A program made the translations under genes and the position numbers. This document shows, piece after piece, positions 33,174-43,044 of a DNA stretch of 64,000 bases. The notes under the pieces were generated by a model, which saw nothing but the letters and a program-made list of their open reading frames with translations, was not told the origin of the DNA and ran no database searches. The number at the start of each line of letters is the position of its first letter. Within the stretch, counting starts at the first letter, position 1. This DNA comes from Varanus komodoensis (Eukaryota; Chordata; Lepidosauria; Squamata; Varanidae). The stretch is from NCBI RefSeq assembly GCF_004798865.1, contig NW_025336273.1, forward strand, positions 519,320 through 583,319. Direction: 5' to 3'.

Positions 33174-33307
33174 GCAAAGGGGATTTTGTCACTCTGGGCT
33201 GCCTCTTCCGAGGAGGGGCCTGCAAAACCGACACCTGCAGGGACAACGAAGTGCAGATCGGGAACTGCTCCAACACCAAACAGCTGTGCTGCAAGAAGAC
33301 CAGATAA
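33174..33307 (+). CDS. beta-defensin E, mature-peptide exon
   Basis: The exon follows a CTCCGTGCAG acceptor, completes a glycine codon and encodes 43 residues to TAA, for a 63-residue precursor. Cysteine spacing is C-x6-C-x4-C-x9-C-x6-CC, with CLFRGGAC, QIGNC and QLCCKKTR. Eight Lys and Arg against four acidic residues make it the most clearly cationic assembled peptide here, the classical profile for membrane-active killing. The shared xQIGxC string and the RGG loop link it to C, from which it may derive by duplication. AATAAA is 437 bases after the stop. A long open frame on the opposite strand covers this exon and is a by-product of base composition. No named avian orthologue is claimed. 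Confidence 0.95.
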
Positions 33308-33309
33308 GC

Positions 33310-33740
33310 CGCCCTCCCGGATCTCGGAGGACTCCTGCACTCCACGAGCGGAAAGCTCGGCACGGGGCGGCCCACGCATTCCTGGGCCCTCTCGTATGCC
33401 CACGGGGGTCCCGCGAGGGATCCGGCGATAGGCGGCAGCCCCTCCCCCACCTCTGTCTCTTCCAGGGAGAGCGGACGCCGCAGACGTCCTGGGTGGCTTC
33501 TGCCGCGTGTCAAAGCTGCCACTGGTCCCCGTCTCATCCGGACCACGAAGAAGCCGCTTGGTGGACGGGGCAATTCCTGCAGCAGCGGCCCAGTTCTCGC
33601 TCCTCCTGGCAATTCCCCACCCACACGGTTCCTGCTGCACCATTTCTCCTCCTTTGGAGAAAGAGAGACTTCGAGGCCACCAGGCATAACGCCGCCACTG
33701 GAGTATCGAACCCAGGTGACTCATGCTGCGGGAGCGGAGT
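33310..33740 (+). other. probable 3' untranslated region of defensin E
   Basis: GC-rich unique sequence runs from the stop to the AATAAA at 33744. The C-C pair in a plus-strand frame near 33630 lacks the preceding defensin cysteines. Confidence 0.45.
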
Positions 33741-33743
33741 TCT

Positions 33744-33749
33744 AATAAA
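33744..33749 (+). promoter_or_regulatory. polyadenylation signal of defensin E
   Basis: AATAAA in tctaataaagaact is the first canonical hexamer after the stop codon. Confidence 0.6.
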
Positions 33750-34160
33750 GAACTCTGTGCATGCACGGAACGCCTTTCCTCCAGTGTGAAGGGTGGCCTG
33801 GCGCATTCCCGGGAACTGCCGAAAGAGGGCGTGTGGTGTGCTGGCTTGCTGGCTTGGGCCAGCCTCAAGGACGATGGGCTCCAGAAGGGTTTGCGCGGGC
33901 AGAAGGGCAACAGATGCAGCGCAAAGAGTCCGAAGAAGCCTCGGAGCCACATGGGAGCGTCTCTAGCCGCTCCCCACCTTGTAGGATCCCCACCTGTCCA
34001 GCAGAGGGCGGGAATCAAGCCAGGCCTCTGCCAAGGCTCCCGTCCCCAGCCAGGACCCGCTAAAAACGCCCCTGGGCTTGCTGGTCCTCTCCTCGTGGTG
34101 CCCAGCTTGTCAGACCCAGTCACTGGTGGAGCTGAGAACAAGGGGGGGGGGGCACAGCAA

Positions 34161-34295
34161 CCCTATAGCTTGAAGTGCTGGATCCTGCCTTGTCTTGGAA
34201 GCTAAGCGGCATCCAGCAGGGTCAGAATCTGGATGGGAGACTTGAGTCCTGCCCTGAGCAGGGGGCTGGACCCAATGGCTGCATGATCCTATGGG
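34161..34295 (+). mobile_element. 5S rRNA-derived SINE
   Basis: The head contains the 5S internal promoter parts: gtcttggaagctaagcgg (A box region) and tctggatgggagactt (C box region). These follow tagcttgaagtgctggatcc, in the order of vertebrate 5S rRNA but diverged and rearranged. After about 80 bases the 5S similarity ends and a LINE-like tail with gggggctggacccaatggc follows. It is therefore a SINE and not a 5S gene. SINEs of this head type are known from squamates. Confidence 0.75.
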
Positions 34296-34384
34296 ATGCC
34301 ATGGCCTCCTTGCAGACTGCTCCTCTGCAAGAGGTAGCCATGATGATGAGGAGGAGGAGGACAAAGAGCAGCTGGCAGCCTCGG

Positions 34385-34490
34385 GGGTGAGAAACAGAGC
34401 ATGGAAACAGAGAGTGTCAAAAGGGGCCTTTAGGTCATCTAGTCTGACCCCCAGCTCCAGCTGGCTGCACTCATGACATGCCTACCATGT
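34385..34490 (-). mobile_element. CR1 LINE 3' end
   Basis: The complement carries aacagagcatggaaacagag, catctagtctgacccccag and tcatgacatgcctaccatg. Confidence 0.85.
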
Positions 34491-34494
34491 GAGA

Positions 34495-36015
34495 AGGTGG
34501 CCTCATGGAGGAAGAGGGCTGGGGTGGGCTCCTCACGCACCCTCCAAAAGCCAGACACCCAAGTCCTGCACCTGGGATGCTGGGTAGGGGCCTGGCAGAT
34601 CAGAGAGCAGCCACGGATGGTCTGTCCTCCAGGGCTGATGCTTCCCCGCAGCTCGGGCTTCCTCTGCACCTTTTCCAGCATGATCCCCACTGCAGCCACA
34701 CCTGAGAAGACCCGGCAAGGAAAAGCAACCACCAGAACCCCGTTTCCATTTCTGGGCCGAACTCTTCGCTGTTCTGCTCCAGGCAGCCTTCACAACTCAC
34801 GCAGGCAAGCCTTCCGCCCGAGTCCTGGGCGGCAGAAGCGAGCCAATGAGCATGGACCCTGCCAGGCCCCAGACAAGCCTTATTATGCAAGATGTTTTCG
34901 ATCTGCCGTCCTGCAGCTACCAAAGTCTGTGTTTGCTTACCGGAAGGCACCGCTCTTGTCTTCCCCACAGGCCGGCCCTTTCCACCGCTGGCTCCGTTCA
35001 GGGTGCCAAAGCAAAGAGGGTGGGGAGCAGAGTGGGACGAGGGCAGGGGGTGGGCTCCCCTTGGCGGGGCGGGGGAAAGGGGAAAGCAAAGTCAACGAGC
35101 CAGAGGTTGATGCCAGCAGCGCATCAGCCACGTTCCAAGAGGGTTGTTGCCCTTTTCTACGGGGCCTTTGCCGGCCTGCACAGGGCAAGCTGGAGCAACT
35201 TTTAATTATTATTATTATTATGATTACTATTATTATTCATTCTAATGCTGACTCCCACCCTAACCTGCCGCGCTGAGTTGTTGTCAGGATGAAATGGAAA
35301 GGAGAAGGACAAGAATTGTGCAGGCCACACTGGGGTTCCTTGCAGGGAAAAGGGGGTTATAAATATAATAAATAGATACATTGATGAGCAGTTAAGAAGA
35401 CCTGCTGTATTCAAAGAGGACACCTGAATATGAGGAGCAGAGTAAAAACAGCAGGGGAGAATTATCTCGTTCGTGTTCTCTTGATGGGGATTTTCACACA
35501 AGGAATGCATTGTGTGCTTGGCATCCCGACTGTTTGTGGACTCTGGAGGAAACATTGCGACTGCCAAGTTCTGCTGCTGCTGCTGCTTCTAGCCCTTTTC
35601 TGGAGGATTTTAGAGCAGAGAAAATGGAGTATTACATAGAAAGTGAAAGAAAACGTATTTTCTTGCGTGTGCATTTGTGCTATTGACTACAGCTCAGAGC
35701 CACCTAGAGGCTGTGTCATGGAAAGCAGGAAATAGAGCTTTTGCACCTTTGCAGCGAGTTTAGCTCTGAAGGCTACAAGAAGTCTAAAAATAGATACTGT
35801 GATTAGCAGCCCCATCTAGAAAAGCTCGCAATCTGCCCAGGAACACTTGACAGGCCACTGTTGAAAACAGGATCAACAGTGGCCCTCCGAATGTCATTAG
35901 ACTACAACTCCCATCATCCCTGGCTATTAAGCAGGTCGACTGGGCGAGATGGGGAGTTTAAGAAGAGGCAGCAGACTGCATTTCGCCCACCAATGCCCTC
36001 TGCACATCAGCCAGG
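34495..36015. other. no gene seen
   Basis: It includes a (TTA)n-type tract near 35204-35236, an L2-like tail fragment (about 35240-35380) and, at about 35420-35740, one copy of a dispersed repeat with the ccacctagaggctgtgtcat core. Confidence 0.4.
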
Positions 36016-36019
36016 ATTC

Positions 36020-36130
36020 CATGGTAGAGGCACAGAGCGAGTCAGAAGGGGTCTCCTGGGCCATCTAGTCTGACCCCTGGCTCCAGCTGGCTCCGCTCAT
36101 GACATGCCCACCATGTGCATGTCCAGCCTG
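36020..36130 (-). mobile_element. CR1 LINE 3' end
   Basis: It shows gcacagagcgagtcagaagg, ccatctagtctgacccctg and catgcccaccatgtgcatg in complement orientation. Confidence 0.85.
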
Positions 36131-36264
36131 TTTTGCAGCTTTCAGGAAGCTTTGCCATCTGAAGGGAAGCTGTGTTCTGGTCCAACTCGTAGTTTGGGTT
36201 GCCCAGGTTTGACGGGTTTACTTAAAAAAAAATTCCCTATCCTTATGGTATATGAGGAACTCAA

Positions 36265-36545
36265 TGTAACATAGAAACATAGAAACAGAGAGAGTCAGAA
36301 GGAGCCTCCTGGGCCATCTAGTCTGACCCCCGGCTCCAGGCGGCTCCGCTCACAACATGCCCACCATGCAGATGTCCAGCCTATCCTTGAACACCCGCAC
36401 CGATGGGGCCTCAACCGCCTCCCGGGGAAGCCCATTCCACACCCTCGGGGTCCCGACTGTCAGGAAGTGCTTCCTGGCATCCAAACGAAACCTTGGCTCC
36501 CTGAGCTTGGCTCCATTGGAACACGTCCTGCAGGGGAAAAAGGTT
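36265..36545 (-). mobile_element. CR1 LINE 3' region
   Basis: A longer CR1 end in complement: catagaaacatagaaacag, ctatccttgaacacccgc, gaagcccattccacaccctc and gcttcctggcatccaaacg. Frames reading MSSLSLNTRTDGAST are translations of the reversed untranslated region and not a protein. Confidence 0.9.
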
Positions 36546-36549
36546 ATAA

Positions 36550-37500
36550 ATACAACCCATAATTTGACAAGTTCGGCACATTATTCAGCTTCCACGACTC
36601 ATAACTTTGCATCGTTCTTTTTCAAAGAGACTGCTCTGTTCTGGGAGGACAAATATTTCCTCTTCGGCAGCCGAAGTGGAAAAGGCTCAGGCGACCGGCA
36701 CCTGCCAGGGAGCTCGCTGCTCAGCGCTCCTGCAAGCTCCTGTCCTGGTCATGCACCCAAAGCATTTGTCTGTGAACTTTCTGAGCAGCCGGCCGGTGTT
36801 GCAGGCGGGTTCCTGGACTGGGGATCTCTGGCCCATGCCACATGCATGAGGAACACGGGCATCATGCCCCTGGTACCCAGCCTGTCCGTGGCCTGGACGC
36901 CTGCCCCGTGCGGGAGGTGCCGTCGCATGGCCAGAGAGGCCGCTCATGTGGGACCCCCCCCCCTTTGGAGCATCTCTCTGGTGCTGAAGTGCTTTGCTCC
37001 ACAAGCATCCCCGAAAGTGACTGCAGGCAGGCAGGTCCTCTCCCCTTTCCCTAACTACAACTCCCATCATCCCCATCCTTTAGCCCTGCTGGCTGCGACT
37101 GCCAGGAGCTGAAGTCTATAAAAACTGGGGCACATGGTCCAGTTCCCACCCCCGCTCCTGTTTTTGAAGAGTGATTGGAAGGCCCCAGGTTGATGGTCGG
37201 GGTTCAATGATTAACTAATTGGCTACCCTGGGTGATGGAGCAGGTCTGTTCGGGCTGTTAGGGAGGAGGGGGAAAGCCAGTCATTTATTTCCCCAGCTGT
37301 GGGTGGGGGTGGGGGGTTGCATCAAACCCGGCTAGGAGGGCTTGTTGCTACAATTAGAAGGCATCCCGGACCCTGCAGTCTGTGGCTTCCCCACACGTGG
37401 CCCCCTGTGCTTTCTGAACCGCATCGCATCGGCTCGCAGCTACAGGTCGGCGAGGAGGGGAACCACACAGTCTTTAGATGCACACTCTACTTTGACATCA
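36550..37500. other. no gene seen
   Basis: The frames contain scattered cysteines, but none fits the defensin spacing. A palindromic-repeat fragment with aactcccatcatcccc lies near 37055-37080. Confidence 0.4.
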
Positions 37501-37509
37501 TACAACAAG

Positions 37510-37930
37510 CGCAACGGAGGAGAGATGGAGGGAACGGGCCACGTTCAGCCCTGAGAAGAGGAGGCTGAGGGGGACATGGTGTCCCTCCAGAAGCACCTCA
37601 AAGGCTGTTCCAAAGAGGAAGGTCAAGGTCTCTTCTTGCTGATGCCGGAGCGCAGGACACGGAAGAATCAAGTCAAGCTGCAACAACCCAGATTCAGGCT
37701 GGACATCAGGAGAAGCTTCCTTACTGTCAGAGCAAAAGGGCAGTGGGACCAGCTGCCCGGAGAGGTGGGGGGCTCTCCCACACTGGAGGCATGCAGGGCG
37801 AAACTGGGCAGCCCTCTGAGTGGGATGGTGTGAACTGGTGTCCTGCAACAGCAGGGGGTTGGACCTGATGGCATTCGTGGCCCCTTCCAACTCTACTGTT
37901 CTATGATTCCATGATTCTAAGTATATTCCT
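37510..37930 (+). mobile_element. CR1 LINE 3' region
   Basis: It shows cagccctgagaagaggagg, gcaggacacggaagaatc, ggctggacatcaggagaagc, tgggatggtgtgaactggtg and a terminus with ctatgattccatgattcta. Confidence 0.9.
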
Positions 37931-37934
37931 ACAC

Positions 37935-39110
37935 ACAAAACTGGATCGAAACATTTGCTGATTCTGGTTAGGACAAAACCCGCATTAATTTGCCTTAAAC
38001 AACTGCCGAAACATGCTTTGTTTTAAGTGCATTGATCAGCGGCGGATCACTAACTCCCCAAAGCTTCCTCAATACAGAACCGAGAATCTGAAAGCACTCC
38101 ACGGTGCCCAAAGAGCAGCCCCTGTCCTCCCTTATCCTGGTCCTTTCCTATCCCCACGCTGTTCACGGAACCATTGAGAGAGATAATTGGGGGCTATGGA
38201 GTTGGCACAACCAGTATGTGGGCACCACCCTGGCAACACTGGTGGGTCAAGAGGAGGTGGCTAAAAATCTCCGGTGATACCTGGATCCAGTGATGGATCC
38301 TGTAAGAGCGAATAAATGGACGTTCAACCCAAATAAAATGAAGAAGTCCCGAACATCTTAGCATAGGGGTTAAGTCATTTTCTGGACACAATGACATTCC
38401 TCTTAAGGTTCAGATCCAGCTTCCTAAAGCTGTTTTGCACAAAGCTGTTAATCCCTGTATTTACTTTCTGGGTTGTCACAGAACTGAGAATCGAGCGCGA
38501 GACAAAGAGTTTTTCCTTTCTTGCACTCCAGCTATACATCCTCTGCACCACAGTGGAATAGCACAGAAGTACAAATAGTTCTTTGCTTTCAGAAATAATA
38601 GCCTCTGTTTCCCTGTCCTAAAACAAGAGGAAGTGCTCTTTAAAACAAAAGACAAAAACAGAAGGAAAACTGGAATATCGCAGCCTCACCTAAAGAATGC
38701 GTAAATGGCCATGAATAACACATCATGAGCACGCAATTAAGGCCTTGTGTAGAAATGTTTCTGGATCCTCCAGGGCTAGCAGTCCATTACGACAGCATCT
38801 CTTGTCACATCACTTCCACTGACTCCTAGGAAGTGTTAAACTTGCTGCTGTTAAAGAAAGCAGAATTCCTACTTAAGGAATTCCTGGTTGTGGTTACTGT
38901 ACTGTGATCTCCCAGTAGACCACAGAACAATACACTTAAAGACTAATCTAGGGGAAAAAAACCTGTTCAGATAATATGTGGCAGGAAATTTCCTGACTGG
39001 TTCCTGCCACATGAAACCATGACGACAAACCCAAGATGGTTTATCTGGATCATGGGTTCATCAGTCCATCTCCTGGTGCCATTCCAAGTGCTGCTTGAAC
39101 TTTACGTTTT
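37935..39110. other. no gene seen
   Basis: AT-richer unique sequence upstream of gene F without a supported exon or repeat. Confidence 0.4.
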
Positions 39111-39114
39111 CAAA

Positions 39115-39548
39115 TATATGCCCGCCCACCCCTTGAGATCTGCGGGAGAGGCCCTTCTCCGGGAACCCTCCGTGAAGGATATTAGGAGGGTGAGCACCCG
39201 GAGGAGGGCCTTCTCTGCGGTGGCGCCCAATCTATGGAATGCGCTCCCCAGAGAGGTCCGCCTGGCGCCGTCGTTATTTGTTTTTCGGCGCCAGGCTAAG
39301 ACCTTTTTATTTAAGCGTCATTTTAATTGTTAATATTATTGGATTTTATCTGGCCAGGGCGACTTATTTTATATTGTTATTTTTGTGTTTTAACTTTATG
39401 TCTGCACTTTACAAACGTTTTAATTTAAGGGTATAACTTAATGTTTGTATTTTAACTTAATGTATTTGTATTTTAACTTAATGTTGTAAGCCGCCCCGAA
39501 GCTTCGGCGAATGGGGCGGCATAAAAATGTCTTAATAAATAAATAATA
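39115..39548 (+). mobile_element. L2-like LINE, 3' coding end and tail
   Basis: The C-terminal coding strings EALLREPSVKDIRRV, RRAFSAVAPNLWNALPREV and FRRQAKTFLFKRHFNC are open. They are followed by gtaagccgccccgaagcttc, ggggcggcataaaaatg and a taaataaataa tail. High similarity to 49500-50180 and 52090-54957 indicates a fairly young family. Confidence 0.95.
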
Positions 39549-40335
39549 AATAAATAAATGACCCCAAAGGACCAACTGCTTCCCCGTGAACAGGCCTTGC
39601 TGATTCGCTTATCGTCCAAGATGCTGCTCCATGCTGTACCCACATTAGAGGGCAGGCTGGTGGTTCCGAGCAGCAAAGACTGCGCAGTAGTGGCCCCCCG
39701 GTTTCCAAGGTTCTCTCTTGCAGGAGCCCAGCACAAGCCATGCTATTTCAAAGAACTTTAGAGCAGGATTGAGAGACAAGGATCACAAATCTACACTGTG
39801 CATTAGCTTGCTGTTGTGCTATTCTTTTTAGCTCACTTTCTTCTGTTAATCAGTTGTCTTAAATTGCAAAAGAGCACTTTTTAAACTAATAAGTCATCAT
39901 GATTTTTATGGATTGCGTTACCCTCCTGTGACTGAAGTGCTTGAAATAAATCGCCTACAGAAATCCTCCCATGGGCTAATTGTTCAGCCGCAGAGTTCAG
40001 CTCAAGGGTCACTTGGTGCAAAACAGAGCAACACGCATCAAGGGAGGGAAGCCCAGGCTTGCTTGACGCCATCCCACAATACACCTCCTCCTCCTCTCTG
40101 CAGCAGGCCTCAGGTGACCTTTACCTCACAACAAGAGCACGTCACAACAGGGGGTGTTGGCGTGCATTGACGGTGCCGAGGTGTCCAGCACCTGTCCACC
40201 GTGGGGAAGGTTTCCCAACCTCCGACCATCTACGAATGCAGAGTTTCTTCAGCTCTGTTGCTTTGCGGCCGTCTAAGGCTTCGCCCCCCCGGCTTCTCCC
40301 TCGCCGAGACCTCATTGCGCTCCTTCGAAGGAAGC

Positions 40336-40399
40336 ATGAAGATCTCGACCTTGCTCTGTGCACTTCTCCTCCTCCTCCTCCTCTACCGGTCTGCCCCAG
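40336..40399 (+). CDS. AvBD13-like: beta-defensin F (AvBD13-like), signal-peptide exon
   Basis: ATG begins a 21-codon leader (MKISTLLCALLLLLLLYRSA and P) plus one base, ending at a GTGAGA donor (40400). It is a typical beta-defensin leader exon in phase 1. The next mature exon downstream on the same strand is 48736-48860, to which it joins in phase, but the intron would be 8336 bases, four times the others. No closer mature exon or closer leader was found, so the pairing is the best available but not certain. Confidence 0.82.
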
Positions 40400-41221
40400 G
40401 TGAGAAACACAGGTGCGACAGAGAGGGGGCAAAGAGCCCAGGAGCGCCCTCTCGCTCTTGCCGACCTCCGGAGCCAAAAGAGCTAGGCAAAGCGTGCCTT
40501 GCAGTGGGTTCCGTTCTCCCATTTCCCCCAGAATTAACCAGCGCGGGCATAAGCAGGGCGGGCGGGCGGTCGCTGCTGCAGCTCTGGCTGGATTTTTAGT
40601 TCCGCTGGAGAGGTTGGCTTCTCTGGAGCTGCACCGAAGGCCAGAGGCCGTGGGGTGTGGAAGACCCTCACCTGGGGAGCGAGGCAGCTCGGGGCAATAT
40701 CCTGGCTCCCTCCTCCTCCTCCATGGAACAGGCAGGCTCCCTTGCATCCAGGCCCTGGGCAGCTGGGGAAAGGCACACACAACAGCTGGAAACAGCCCGC
40801 ACATCTGGCTCGGAGCTCCTGCAGAACAGTGCTGATCCGACTTTCATTTCACCGCATTTCTGAAATGCATTTTTGTTTTGTGTGCTGAACATTTAAAAAG
40901 AGCAAGGAAGAAGAGCAGCTTAATACAGGCCGATAAAAGAGAGGCACCGCTCACGGAACCTGTTTAAACCACTTGGAATTATTTTTATTATTTGGAGTAA
41001 ACTTGCCCCACTCTTCACCCTCAAAGCCCCCCCCCCCCCAGAGTGGTCTACATAAGATCACAAAATAGAAGGCTGGCCTTACATTAGGCTTGCAGTATAA
41101 ATGGCACAGCACAAAAGGAAAAATGAAAGTGGAAGGAAGAGGAAAACAAATTAATATAGGCAGAGTTTCTTATAAATGCAAAGCCCTGTAGCAACCAGTT
41201 TAGATGGAAGCACTTTAGGTA

Positions 41222-41475
41222 GTTGTTGTTGTTAGTCGCAAAGTCGTGTCCGACCCATCGCGACCTCATGGACAACATTCCTCCAGGCCTTCCTGTCCTC
41301 CACCATCCCCCGGAGTCCACCTAAGCTCACACCAACTGCTTCAGTGACCCCATCCAGCCCCCTCATCCTCTGCCCTCCCCTCCTTCTTTTGCCATCCATT
41401 GTTCCCAGCATCAGGCTCTTCTCCAGGGAGTCCTTCCTTCTCATCAGGTGGCCAAAGGATTTGAGCTTCATCTAC
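41222..41475 (-). mobile_element. BovB/RTE LINE, 3' end
   Basis: On the minus strand FGHLMRRKDSLEKSLML, MRGLDGVTEA and WRNVVHEVAMGRTRL are followed by the cgactaacaacaac terminus. It lies in the proposed intron of defensin F. Confidence 0.92.
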
Positions 41476-41589
41476 TTTAGGCAGAGGAGGCACTAAATGG
41501 GGTTGGTTTCCCAGGACAGATGGAAATGGGAAAACGGCTGCTTTCTCTCTGCCCCCCTTTTCAGCGTTTGTCTGTGCATCCAGGGGGAA

Positions 41590-42150
41590 GCAAAGTCCAG
41601 CCGTTGCGCAGGCCAGACGGGCAAGGCCGGCTTGCGCGCACCCCACGCGCTGCCCACACCCGCGCTGCGCGAGCGGAGCCCCCGCGTCCCCCGCGCTGCG
41701 CCCGCGGCTTGGGAAGCGGACCGATCCTGCTTAGCGGAGGGTGGGTGCGCAGCTCAGCTCCGCGAGGCAGGCGCCGGCTCGTTCGCGGAGCGCCCGCCGC
41801 CTTGCTCTGGGCTGCGCTCGCGTCCTGGGCCAGGGCCAGGGCCAGGGGCAGGGCCAGGGGCAGGGGCGAGATGCGCGCTCGAGCGGAGGTGCCCGGCCGG
41901 CCCGCGCAGCTCTGCCCTCCGCGCGCGAGACGGGGGCGGCGGCCTCTGTGCAGCCGGGGGCTCCTCCGCCGAGCCCGTCGTGGGCCTTGGGGCCCGCAGC
42001 CCTGCGCCCCCGCCGGGACAGGCCGTGCCCGGCCTCGGCGGAGTCGGAGCCGGAGCCCGGGCCGCGCAGAGGCGCCTTCGCGGGGCGCGACGGAGACGCC
42101 GGGCCGGGGGAGGGCGGGCCGGCCACGCCGGGCTGAGACCCAGAGCCGGC
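41590..42150. promoter_or_regulatory. CpG island, left of the tRNA-Ala gene
   Basis: Dense CpG and very high GC with a tandem gggcca/ggggca hexamer tract (41828-41868). Long frames on both strands are composition artefacts. Together with 42500-42905 it flanks the tRNA gene, interrupted by an L2-like tail. Confidence 0.7.
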
Positions 42151-42159
42151 GGCCTCGGG

Positions 42160-42255
42160 AATGGATTTATGCATTTATTTAAAATATGTATATGCCGTCC
42201 TATTCGCAGAAACGCCTCAGGACGGCTTGTAATATAAAATATCACATAAATAACG
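42160..42255 (-). mobile_element. L2-like LINE 3' tail
   Basis: The complement has tttatttaaaatatgtatatgc, cgtcctattcgcagaaacgc and ggacggcttgtaatataaa. It is an insertion between the CpG island and the tRNA gene. Confidence 0.7.
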
Positions 42256-42409
42256 TTGATCACTAATAAGCCAGAAAATCCCCGTGCACTCAAACTCTGA
42301 GCCTGATGATCAGCAAAAAACACGCTTGGCTCATCCCAGAGTGAACATCAATCAAAGGCGACGGCTCTCTTCGTATTATCATTCATTCTTCTTCTTCCTG
42401 GCTCTCCAC

Positions 42410-42416
42410 AAAAAAA
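42410..42416 (-). terminator. RNA polymerase III terminator (T7)
   Basis: Seven T on the minus strand begin seven bases after the 3' end of the tRNA-Ala sequence. This is the standard Pol III stop signal and supports a functional gene. Confidence 0.85.
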
Positions 42417-42423
42417 CAGCTCC

Positions 42424-42496
42424 TGGAGAATGCGGGCATCGATCCCGCTACCTCTCGCATGCTAAGCGAGCGCTCTACCATTTGAGCTAATTCCCC
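42424..42496 (-). tRNA. tRNA-Ala (anticodon AGC)
   Basis: The 73 bases fold into a complete cloverleaf. The acceptor GGGGAAT pairs with ATTCTCC, with discriminator A. The D arm has TAGCTCAAATGGTAGAGC (A box), the anticodon loop is CTTAGCATG with AGC, and the T arm has GCGGGATCGATGCCCGC (B box). There are no mismatches in the stems, and as far as I can recall the sequence equals the common vertebrate tRNA-Ala(AGC). CCA is not encoded. A T7 terminator follows. CpG-rich DNA on both sides fits an active tRNA gene. It lies antisense within the proposed defensin F intron and is not a SINE head, since no LINE-like tail follows. Confidence 0.96.
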
Positions 42497-42499
42497 ACC

Positions 42500-42905
42500 A
42501 TGCAAGCAGCGGCCTCGGGCTTTCCCAGCTGTCGGCGGGCAGAGAGCGCGCATGCTCGCCCGGACGCAGGGCTCGCTCGCTCTCTCGCAAGGCGCGCCCT
42601 CGGTGCGCGCACCTCTCCAAACGGCCCGCGGCGGCGCCGTGCAGCCTCGGCCCCCTGCGCCCCCGCCGTGCGTGGCGTCTGGACGCTACACCGGGGGGGG
42701 GGGCGCGGAGGCCGATGGGGAGCCGCGTAGGCCCCCCCCCTGCGCACGCCCCCCTTTCCCCCAGTGGTGGCGCGGGGCAGCTGTTCTTTCCCCGCCAGCT
42801 GCAAGGGGGCAGCTCCGAGGGTTTGCCTCCCTCCGCGCTCTGCGTCGGAACGGAGCCCTGTCCTCGCCAGGACCCCGAGCTAGGAGTAAGCGGCGAAGCG
42901 CTTTG
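42500..42905. promoter_or_regulatory. CpG island, upstream of the tRNA-Ala gene
   Basis: CpG-dense sequence directly 5' of the tRNA gene on its own strand, up to an L2-like tail at 42905. It could be the open upstream region of the tRNA gene or a promoter of an unseen transcript. No exon is supported. Confidence 0.6.
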
Positions 42906-43040
42906 GCCGGGGCGACTTAATTTATACTGTTCCTTTATATTATTCTATGGAAGTTTATTTATGGATGTGAGCCGCCCCAAGGCTTCGGCGGATGGGGCGG
43001 CATAGAAGTCTCATTCATTCATTCATTCATAAATAAATAA
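42905..43040 (+). mobile_element. L2-like LINE 3' end
   Basis: It shows ggccggggcgacttaattta, gtgagccgccccaaggcttc, gatggggcggcatagaag and an attcattcattcat then aaataaataa tail. Confidence 0.88.
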
Positions 43041-43044
43041 CGGC

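Noticed and set aside
33059-34141. A 360-codon minus-strand open frame over the defensin E exon
   Set aside because: It lies antisense to a well-supported defensin exon, shows no known domain and reads through GC-rich untranslated sequence.
34161-34241. Considered as a 5S rRNA gene
   Set aside because: Only part of 5S is recognisable, it is rearranged, and it is fused to a LINE-like tail without a T-run terminator.
34473-35276. A 267-codon plus-strand frame with a CC pair
   Set aside because: It begins in a reversed CR1 end and finishes in an AT repeat; the CC lacks the other defensin cysteines at proper spacing.
36607-37076. Cysteine-containing frames downstream of the CR1 end, tested for a defensin exon
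   Set aside because: No frame gives six cysteines with x6 and CC spacing without an internal stop.
41497-42323. Long frames of up to 246 codons around the CpG block next to the tRNA
   Set aside because: Composition artefact of the CpG island and hexamer array; no signal peptide, domain or splice context.
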